In this document: piece by piece, positions 7,316-13,543 of the stretch
Layout of the letters: each line of letters opens with the position of its first letter
How positions within the stretch are numbered: the first letter of the stretch is position 1
Source of the DNA: Firmicutes bacterium UBA4882
GTDB lineage: Bacteria > Bacillota > UBA4882
Reading direction: 5' to 3'
Assembly (NCBI GenBank): GCA_002399265.1
Contig: DHDG01000042.1
Span: forward strand, 130,214-149,129
DNA length: 18,916 nt
Notes under the pieces: generated by a model
Told to the model about the DNA's origin: nothing
Seen by the model: the letters and a program-made list of their open reading frames with translations, nothing else
Databases searched by the model: none
Program-made: the position numbers and the translations under genes

Positions 7316-8422
7316 TTAGCGCAGCGAAACCTCCCGTAATCTGGGGTTATGATTGTATTGCCGACCGGCTTTCGCCATCGGTTGGCCATTGACTTTGACG
7401 ATGTCTGCAGTATAATCAAATCTCCCGTGGTACAGGCTGCTGCCAATCCCATAGACATCCACCGGCACATCATATTTCTCAAAAATCCGGATCCGTTCCA
7501 CATTAAAGCCGCCCGAAACCACGATCTTGACATGCTGAAAACCCTCAGCGTCCAAAGCTTCTCTGACCTTCCAGACCAAAAGCGGGTTTACTCCGGTTCC
7601 GCCGTAGCCAATCCCGATGCCAGCGTGGCGTTGATACTCTTCTGTGACACGCCCGTCGGCCACCAGTTTTCTAATCGTCTCGTCAAACATATTTTCCGCA
7701 GTATCGAGCCGCACGCCCCACAACTTCTTACCAAGGGCGCGCGCACTCCTTAGCGAATCCGCAACGCAGTCATTCGTAAAGTCGACTAGCGCGATGCGAT
7801 TGACGGAAGGATCTACATACCGGTCAAACGCTTTAAGCGCTTCGACACTATCCCCGCCATAACAGGCAATCAGGGAGTGCGAAATCGTTCCCAGTGCAGG
7901 AGCCTGGTCAATATGAGCCATTGATTCTGTGCAGACCGCATTGAATCCGCCCACCATCACGCCATGGCCGTCCAACTCCTGAGCCGCATAATGATCATAA
8001 CGGTCGGCCATGAAGATCAGTTGAGTGCCCGGCCGCACGATCTCTCTGATTTCCCGGGCATTAGTGGCGGCGCGCGTGGCACGGGCCAATAGCCCAAGAT
8101 ACAGCGATTCCAAAGCAGCAAAGTAATTATAAGGCCCCTCCAGCGTCATAACTGTTTCCCAGGGAGCCACACTATCGCCATCGCTCAGTGTCTTCAAAAC
8201 AACTTTGGTTTTTTGCTCTGCTGTCAGACAATGCTTCAGCAATTCTCTGACATGATCCACGCCGCAGACTATCGCCGGATTGCGCTGAAAAATCTGCATC
8301 ACAACGTGAGGATTCTTCCCGTCTTGCGCCAGAATATCAGCCGCCCGTTGAAAATAGACTGCCGAGTACTTCCCGGTCAGCAACCCCTCAAGATCCAGTA
8401 ATGTTGGTATCCCTTTTGTCAT
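7316..8422 (-). CDS. pncB: Nicotinate phosphoribosyltransferase (short type)
   Basis: Converts nicotinate and PRPP to nicotinate mononucleotide in NAD salvage (Preiss-Handler pathway), in the cytoplasm. The 368-aa length fits the short nicotinate phosphoribosyltransferases. Family segments are visible: an N-terminal DLEGLLTGKYSAVYFQRA, ETVMTLEGPYNYFAALES, the signature ALGTISHSLIACYGGD near residue 185, DFTNDC, WGVRLDTAE and the phosphate-binding region KIVVSGGFNVERI followed by VDVYGIGSS. ATG 8422 has GGAGG (8430-8434) 7 nt upstream. It is transcribed alone: a terminator follows and a divergent intergenic region precedes it. A 7-bp hairpin lies immediately before the ribosome binding site. 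The symbol is used for function; sequence similarity to E. coli PncB may be low. Confidence 0.92.
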   Translation of the reverse strand: MTKGIPTLLDLEGLLTGKYSAVYFQRAADILAQDGKNPHVVMQIFQRNPAIVCGVDHVRELLKHCLTAEQKTKVVLKTLSDGDSVAPWETVMTLEGPYNYFAALESLYLGLLARATRAATNAREIREIVRPGTQLIFMADRYDHYAAQELDGHGVMVGGFNAVCTESMAHIDQAPALGTISHSLIACYGGDSVEALKAFDRYVDPSVNRIALVDFTNDCVADSLRSARALGKKLWGVRLDTAENMFDETIRKLVADGRVTEEYQRHAGIGIGYGGTGVNPLLVWKVREALDAEGFQHVKIVVSGGFNVERIRIFEKYDVPVDVYGIGSSLYHGRFDYTADIVKVNGQPMAKAGRQYNHNPRLREVSLR

Positions 8423-8438
8423 TATCTTACCTCCGCAA

Positions 8439-8456
8439 AGGACAGCTTCCTGTCCT
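8439..8456 (-). promoter_or_regulatory. Hairpin in the 5' leader of the nicotinate phosphoribosyltransferase gene
   Basis: A perfect 7-bp inverted repeat, AGGACAG and CTGTCCT with a 4-nt loop. It ends 4 nt before the GGAGG of the minus-strand gene. No T-run follows, so it is a candidate translation-control or protein-binding hairpin, not a terminator. Confidence 0.4.
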
Positions 8457-8686
8457 GAAAGTCAACCGTCGCCAATTGGCAGCGTTTTGCCTAATTCCTA
8501 AAAATGTACTAAATGGGTAAATAAAACTATTAAGAAAAGTCGCAGATTGCCGAAACTTATATATGAGTATGTAATCGGGTTTTTCACCTTTGGTTTAGTG
8601 TGTCTTGACATATGAGGCTGCAATCAAAACTCTGCTACCGTTTATCCCACACCATCGTACCATTCCGACTAGTGAACAACAACCAA

Positions 8687-8715
8687 TTTTAATTAGCAGT
8701 CTTCAAACCGATAAT
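8687..8715 (+). promoter_or_regulatory. Weak promoter candidate for the large histidine kinase
   Basis: GATAAT (8710-8715, five of six matches to the -10 consensus) with a poor -35 (TTTTAA, 8687-8692) 17 nt upstream. The palindrome ATCAC-A-GTGAT (8714-8724) overlaps its end and the expected start site. Confidence 0.25.
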
Positions 8716-8747
8716 CACAGTGATAGCTGAGTTGTGCAGGTGATATC

Positions 8748-11700
8748 ATGAGCGCTTTCAGGTTTAGGAAAAGTGCGATTTCTTCATCCCACTACCCGGG
8801 CATCCCATTGGGCTGGTTGTTTAAAAACACTGAGGAAACTCTGGCATTGACAGATACTGATTTTCGAATCATAGATCACACGCAGGCCTTCGGTCATTTG
8901 CTATCTATATGTCCAGAATTACAGCCCAAATTGGATGCTTTTTTTGATCAGAATAAAGGCGTAGCTGCAATTGAGCGCTTCCCAATGACGCTTTCCTATG
9001 GCGGACCTTCCGGGCTCGTCAAATATCACTGCACTTTAGAGCTGGTTCCGCTGCAAATTGGGCGCATTAAAAGACGCCTGGGCCGACCTGAAACGACCGG
9101 CTATCTACTTAGAATTGAACCGCTGGAAACAACCGCATCGGGCGCTGACGTAGAGGCTGATGCAGAGGCTGACGCGGTTGCCATTTCCCGTGATGACGCT
9201 GCCACTGTGGAGACTGTAGAGTCTGACGCTCAAGCCTCCCAGCGGCCTTACTCCCGCGAAACCGCCTTTTCAAGCCTGGTCTCTGCTTTAGAATGTGCCA
9301 CAGACGCTTCTGTGTCAGGAACTGAGAATGCGGCGCACGCGACGCGGAAAATGGCCACCAAAAAGGCCAGTTCCCGGGGCTTGCGTTTGCTGCAGTTCAT
9401 TACTAATATGGAAAAAATCTTCAACAGCATTCCGGAGGCAATCATCGTCACGGATCCATCGGGAAAGATCATGCTTTGCAACCTAACCATGAATGCGATG
9501 CTTAATCTGCCAGCAGAAACCAGCTTGGAATACATCTCGCAATTGCCACAGCACTTGGAAATCAGATCCACCAAAAACGACCGCCTATCGCTCTCAGAAT
9601 GGCCTTTCTATCGCGTCTTGCGCGGAGAAACATTTCTGAATTGCGAACTGCAATTGAGACCGCTCGCCTCTATACGCACCTATGATATCACAGTCTCTGG
9701 CATACCGGTCTACAACAAAAACGGACAAATGCTCTGCACTTTGGTCTGCCTGTATGCTCACTCTGCCCCAAAGAACGTCCAGAAAAACCTCGAAAGTCTT
9801 TTATACGAATGCCGCAATAAAAAACATTTTCTTGATAAATTGATCTTCGAGGCGCCTGTTGGCATGGCAGTCATCGGCGGGATCAATCATACGATCGAAA
9901 AGGCCAACCCCATTTTTCTGAAATTGCTACAGGAGTGCAAACCTCTAAACTCGCCGGCGGAAGGCCGGAAGCTAAAAGAAGTATTAAGCAAAGAGCATTA
10001 TGAGGCCTTTCTATATGCCATTGAGGAAGCTTATCAATCCGAAAAACAAATCGATATCTCCGGATATAAAACAACTAACCATGAGAAGGCGGCGTTCAGT
10101 TACTGGCAATTGAGCTTTGTACCAATGCGGAACTACGACGGCAATCTTACGAAATTAATAATTATGGCGCAAGATGCAACTGCTACGGTATTACACCATC
10201 AACGCAATGAAATATCCGCGTCAATTGTCGCGGAGCTGAATGCCCGAGGCGAATATACTCAGATTGTGCAAACTGTGTTGGCCCTGGTTATCGAATCAGT
10301 CGGCGCCTCAGATGGCGCAATCTATCTGTTTGAGCCTGATCAAAAGCACCTGCGCGGGGTTTCGGAATTAGTCCCCAGCCATCGCATTGGCCACTTAATT
10401 AATATTGATACCCATCCTCATGAGAAGGATGCGCTTTATTCTAAACAGCCAATCTATTATGTTGACTCAGAAGGCTCCCCCGCTGAAAAAAACCAGCTCA
10501 GCAGATTAAAGATGAAGGCCGTGCTGGCTGTTCCCTTGATTAGTAGTGGACAGCCGATCGGGTTGATTTTAATAGATTTTGCGGAAGCCATCCCAGCGCC
10601 CAGTTCAGAGATAATGACCTTTATGGAATTGATCGCCGGTCAATGCGCATTGGCCATCGATCGGGCCATCGCTTATCAGGAAAACGCCCAGTTATTGGAG
10701 AGCGAGCATCAGGCGCGTATTGCAATTGAGGATAAAAACACGCAGCTAAGCGTATTGCTTCAGACTCTGGAGGAAGGCGTTGCGATTTTTGACGCCAATG
10801 AAGATATCATTATGCAAAACAGCAAAGCCTTTCATCTACTGAAAGACCATAACCGTGCCACAACAATGCCGGAGAATCTGTGTAGCCAATTGCTTTATAC
10901 AGACAGAACGGTCGTACCACATGAACAATACCCCCACATGTTATTGCTGCGCGGAGAACCGTTCCATTCGCAAGAGTATCTAATCATTAAAAACAACCTT
11001 GAAACTGAATACTACTGGATCAGCGGCAGCGTAGTTAAAGACCCCTCGGGAAAAGTCCAGATGGCCATGTTGATTTTTAATGATATTACCGCCCTGCGCA
11101 ATATGGAACAATCGCGTGAGAACTACCTCTTCAGCATTTCTCATGACTTGCGGACACCTTTGTCAGTTATCTCTGCTTGGGCTCAATTTACTGAACGGAG
11201 CGCCAAACGGCCGGAACGTGTCAAAGAAAGTATGGCCAAGATCAATTCCGCTGTCTGGAAAATGAACTACCTGATTCAGGATATTGTGGATTCGGCACGG
11301 ATTGAATCCGGACAATTACAGCTGGTACCTTGCAGCACCTTTTTGGCCTCGTTTGTGACGGCTATGGTGGAAGAATTCCGCGGCGCAATTGATTCTTCCC
11401 GCGTTCTGTTAACTATCCCGGAGGACCTATGTGTCATGGCTGACACTAAGCGGTTGGGCCGCATCATGATCAACTTATTGAGCAATGCGCTCAAATATTC
11501 TCCAGATCAATCAACGGTGGCAATCAAAGCCTATTGTAAAGACGATCATGCCGTCATATCCGTAATCGATCAGGGCTGCGGGATCGAACCGGAGGAAATC
11601 AGCAAGCTGTTTCAACGCTATTACCGGACGGAAGCGGGCCGGAAAAATCCCAATAGCATTGGTCTCGGTCTATATATCACGAAAGAACTGGTGCTGGCGC

Positions 11701-11798
11701 ACGGCGGCAAAATCTGGGTGGAGAGCACACCTGGCCTGGGCAGCACCTTTTCGTTTACTTTGCCGCTAGCCAAGACAGAAAGCAAAAGCGATTCCTGA
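8748..11798 (+). CDS. Soluble multi-PAS/GAF sensor histidine kinase
   Basis: A 1016-aa cytoplasmic sensor kinase without membrane segments. Domains in order: a divergent PAS-like N-terminal region (about 20-115), an acidic Ala/Asp/Glu linker (about 130-200), PAS (about 213-335), PAS (about 360-480), GAF (about 489-644), a short coiled-coil linker, PAS (about 670-782), HisKA (about 790-855) and HATPase_c (about 895-1008). The phosphoacceptor is H799 in SISHDLRTPL. The N box is NLLSNALKYSP and the G boxes are DQGCGIEPEE and GLGLYITKELV, all intact, so it should autophosphorylate. ATG 8748 follows AGGTGA (8738-8743). No receiver domain or response regulator is present nearby, so its partner must be elsewhere. 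The signal is unknown; GAF/PAS sensors often bind small molecules, haem or flavin, but no diagnostic residue stands out. Confidence 0.93.
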   Translation: MSAFRFRKSAISSSHYPGIPLGWLFKNTEETLALTDTDFRIIDHTQAFGHLLSICPELQPKLDAFFDQNKGVAAIERFPMTLSYGGPSGLVKYHCTLELVPLQIGRIKRRLGRPETTGYLLRIEPLETTASGADVEADAEADAVAISRDDAATVETVESDAQASQRPYSRETAFSSLVSALECATDASVSGTENAAHATRKMATKKASSRGLRLLQFITNMEKIFNSIPEAIIVTDPSGKIMLCNLTMNAMLNLPAETSLEYISQLPQHLEIRSTKNDRLSLSEWPFYRVLRGETFLNCELQLRPLASIRTYDITVSGIPVYNKNGQMLCTLVCLYAHSAPKNVQKNLESLLYECRNKKHFLDKLIFEAPVGMAVIGGINHTIEKANPIFLKLLQECKPLNSPAEGRKLKEVLSKEHYEAFLYAIEEAYQSEKQIDISGYKTTNHEKAAFSYWQLSFVPMRNYDGNLTKLIIMAQDATATVLHHQRNEISASIVAELNARGEYTQIVQTVLALVIESVGASDGAIYLFEPDQKHLRGVSELVPSHRIGHLINIDTHPHEKDALYSKQPIYYVDSEGSPAEKNQLSRLKMKAVLAVPLISSGQPIGLILIDFAEAIPAPSSEIMTFMELIAGQCALAIDRAIAYQENAQLLESEHQARIAIEDKNTQLSVLLQTLEEGVAIFDANEDIIMQNSKAFHLLKDHNRATTMPENLCSQLLYTDRTVVPHEQYPHMLLLRGEPFHSQEYLIIKNNLETEYYWISGSVVKDPSGKVQMAMLIFNDITALRNMEQSRENYLFSISHDLRTPLSVISAWAQFTERSAKRPERVKESMAKINSAVWKMNYLIQDIVDSARIESGQLQLVPCSTFLASFVTAMVEEFRGAIDSSRVLLTIPEDLCVMADTKRLGRIMINLLSNALKYSPDQSTVAIKAYCKDDHAVISVIDQGCGIEPEEISKLFQRYYRTEAGRKNPNSIGLGLYITKELVLAHGGKIWVESTPGLGSTFSFTLPLAKTESKSDS
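9144..9179 (+). repeat. 12-bp tandem repeat in the kinase linker
   Basis: Three consecutive 12-mers starting GCTGAYG; the first two end in AGAG and the third is divergent. They encode ADVE, ADAE and ADAV (residues 133-144) in an acidic linker between the first two sensory regions. Confidence 0.6.
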
Positions 11799-11840
11799 GA
11801 TTATAGGGGTTCAGACCTGGATGTTAATATGCGGTGTTCT

Positions 11841-11869
11841 TCGACATAAACGTCTACAAACAGTACAAT
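11841..11869 (+). promoter_or_regulatory. Promoter of the small histidine kinase
   Basis: TCGACA (11841-11846), a 17-nt spacer and TACAAT (11864-11869), each five of six matches to the sigma-70 consensus. Transcription would start near 11876, only about 10 nt before GGAGG at 11886-11890, so the small kinase appears to have its own promoter. Confidence 0.6.
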
Positions 11870-11885
11870 ACCAGCATTCTTTGCT

Positions 11886-11890
11886 GGAGG
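11886..11890 (+). promoter_or_regulatory. Shine-Dalgarno without a standard start codon
   Basis: GGAGG followed by AATT and then ATA (11895-11897) in frame with the small kinase. No ATG, GTG or TTG in that frame occurs before 11934. The first two bases of the site also lie in a 6-bp hairpin (CCAGCA 11871-11876 with TGCTGG 11882-11887). Confidence 0.5.
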
Positions 11891-11933
11891 AATTATAACT
11901 GATCAGGAGAATCCTAATTCTGTTTGTACACAC

Positions 11934-13169
11934 GTGTGCAGTAGTCTGAATACGGATGGTGACCCATTGGAAAACAAGCCTGCCTTATTGCCGAAACACG
12001 CCACCTTGTTATTAGAGAATCTGCAGGAAGGAATCATTGTCTTCAGCAGTAACGATGAGATCCTCTATATCAACGAAACGGCTCGCACACTTACTGGTAT
12101 CGGCAGCAGCGAATCTGCCTGCCCCTTTTCCTGCCTTGGCCGCAATTTCAGATCACCAGACGGACAAATGCTCTCCAGCGAAAATTGCCCCTGCTTCAGG
12201 ATCCTTAGCGGCAAGCGACTGCGCGGCGCAGAGTACGCCATCTGGCGCCCGGATGGCAGTAAGAGTATCGTCACCTGTAGCGGCTCTGCAGTTGCGGAAG
12301 ACAACGAAAAAAACCTATTCGCTGTTTTGTGCCTGTCCGATTTGAGCAAACTCAGAGCATTGGAAAAGATCAATCATGATTGTACCAAAATGATCTCTCA
12401 TGATTTGCGTTCGCCGCTGGCTGCCATTCAATGCTGGGCTCAGCTGGCTGAGCATCATAGCGGCAGGCCGGACAAGATCGCCAATTGCGTCAGCCATATC
12501 ACGAATTCCGTTCAGAAGACCAACATGATGATTCAGGATTTAGTTGATTCAGTCAGACTTGAGCTCGAAAACCTAAATTTAGAGAAGCAGCCCATCAATA
12601 TTGAATCCTTTTTGACGAACATGCTCGGGCAGATTGATAATGAGGAACATCAACGCAGAATCCACTTGGTTTCTGAGCATAATACGCTAATCGCCAGCGC
12701 TGATCCACATCATCTGGATCGGATTATGAAGAGTCTCCTGACGAACGCGCTTGATTATTCGGATGCAAGTTCTATAGTTACCATAACTTGCGGGTGTTCT
12801 GAAGAGTTAATCACTATTGCGGTGACCGATCAAGGTGCCGGTATACCAGCAACAGAAATTCCTAATATTTTTGACAGAGTTTATCATACAGATGCCTCCC
12901 CCCAGCGTGAAGAGGGACTTGGAATGGGGCTTTTTATCGCTAAAAAGCTTGTTGAAGCTCATGGCGGCCGCATCTGGGCTAAAAGCCAGGAAGGTTCCGG
13001 CAGCACATTTTCATTCTCACTGCCTGCTGCTGATCCTGCCAAACGACTGGCTTCCCGCGCTAGTGACAATGAGCGGCACCCGGATCGAGATCAAAGCGAC
13101 AGTCAAAATAATGATCGCCAATGCAGTCATCCAAACGCTCCCATGGCGCGCGCGGTTACTTCGAAATAA
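11934..13169 (+). CDS. PAS sensor histidine kinase with a four-cysteine PAS domain
   Basis: A cytoplasmic kinase: PAS (about 24-140), HisKA (about 147-210, phosphoacceptor H156 in MISHDLRSPL) and HATPase_c (about 255-365; N box LLTNALDYSD, G boxes DQGAGIPATE and GLGMGLFIAKKLV). It closely resembles the C-terminal half of the preceding kinase. The PAS domain carries C63, C67, C85 and C87 (CPFSC and CPC), absent from the paralogous PAS, which suggests a metal, Fe-S or thiol redox sensor. The last 40 residues are a polar, low-complexity tail. The start is uncertain. GTG 11934 has no Shine-Dalgarno at normal distance. TTG 11967 has GGTGA upstream. The best-placed GGAGG (11886-11890) precedes an in-frame ATA at 11895. 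No response regulator is adjacent. Confidence 0.88.
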   Translation: MCSSLNTDGDPLENKPALLPKHATLLLENLQEGIIVFSSNDEILYINETARTLTGIGSSESACPFSCLGRNFRSPDGQMLSSENCPCFRILSGKRLRGAEYAIWRPDGSKSIVTCSGSAVAEDNEKNLFAVLCLSDLSKLRALEKINHDCTKMISHDLRSPLAAIQCWAQLAEHHSGRPDKIANCVSHITNSVQKTNMMIQDLVDSVRLELENLNLEKQPINIESFLTNMLGQIDNEEHQRRIHLVSEHNTLIASADPHHLDRIMKSLLTNALDYSDASSIVTITCGCSEELITIAVTDQGAGIPATEIPNIFDRVYHTDASPQREEGLGMGLFIAKKLVEAHGGRIWAKSQEGSGSTFSFSLPAADPAKRLASRASDNERHPDRDQSDSQNNDRQCSHPNAPMARAVTSK

Positions 13170-13204
13170 GCAAATGCCCGGATATAAACATCCGGGCATT
13201 TGCT
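13169..13204 (+). terminator. Terminator-like hairpin after the small kinase
   Basis: A perfect 14-bp inverted repeat (13169-13182 with 13191-13204) around an 8-nt loop, beginning at the last base of the kinase stop codon. The stem core is ATGCCCGGA. The 3' side lacks a long T-run, so termination efficiency is uncertain. Confidence 0.65.
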
Positions 13205-13275
13205 CTGATTTGATGTCAAGTTATTGCCATACTCTGTGTTTTGACGCGCAAGTTATCATCTTACAGGAAGGAGCA

Positions 13276-13338
13276 TTACTTCTTATCCTTTTTGGGCTGT
13301 TTTTTCGTTTCTTTTTTCGGCGATTTTTCCTTAGCCAC
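13276..13338 (-). CDS. Possible 20-residue lysine-rich small protein
   Basis: Reading GTG 13338 to TAA 13276 gives a 20-residue product: 10 Lys and 2 Glu, with the pattern AKEKSPKKETKKQPKKDKK after the initiator. AAGGGGGG ends 9 nt upstream (GGGGGG at 13348-13353), a usable if unusual Shine-Dalgarno. The same frame also reads upstream from an ATG near 13453, but without a ribosome binding site. Such a composition would suit a nucleic-acid or ribosome-associated peptide. The AAA/AAG run could equally be an accident of the pyrimidine-rich plus strand. I cannot name a family. Confidence 0.35.
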   Translation of the reverse strand: MAKEKSPKKETKKQPKKDKK

Positions 13339-13479
13339 GAAATAGCGCCCCCCTTCCCCAAATACTATGCTTAAAATTCTTATATCAACGCTCCGTTTCC
13401 TTCTTTTCCAGCGCCAAAGGCAAAAAAATATTTTTGTGCCGCCCAGAGGATGCATCCGCTAAAACCAAGGCATGATATT

Positions 13480-13488
13480 TGCTATATT
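13480..13488 (+). promoter_or_regulatory. Extended -10 promoter candidate for helD
   Basis: TGCTATATT: a TGn extension before TATATT (five of six). No good -35 is seen. Transcription would start near 13495, about 50 nt before the helD start. Confidence 0.35.
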
Positions 13489-13543
13489 TATGTGAAGGCA
13501 ACCAAGACTATCAACTAATTAATGCATAGAGGTGTTTTGTTTA

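Larger units (their letters stand above)
8423..8747. other. Divergent intergenic region (325 bp)
   Basis: Separates the nicotinate phosphoribosyltransferase gene from the large kinase gene. It is AT-rich in the middle (8500-8580). Seen here are the hairpin at 8439-8456, the perfect 10-bp palindrome GCCAATTGGC at 8471-8480, the short palindrome ATCAC-A-GTGAT at 8714-8724 and a weak kinase promoter candidate. I found no convincing promoter for the minus-strand gene and no coding sequence. Confidence 0.6.
13170..13531. other. Intergenic region between the small kinase and helD (362 bp)
   Basis: Holds the terminator hairpin, then a strongly strand-biased pyrimidine-rich stretch (about 13281-13330) that on the minus strand encodes the Lys-rich micro-ORF. 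An extended -10 candidate for helD lies near 13480. I see no RNA gene or mobile element. Confidence 0.55.

Noticed and set aside
8605..8610. Perfect TTGACA upstream of the large kinase
   Set aside because: No acceptable -10 hexamer lies 15-19 nt downstream.
12835..13374. 179-codon plus-strand open frame over the end of the small kinase and the gap to helD
   Set aside because: It overlaps the HATPase region of a clear kinase gene, crosses the terminator hairpin and ends in a Phe/Leu/Arg-rich translation of the pyrimidine tract. No ribosome binding site or family pattern is seen.
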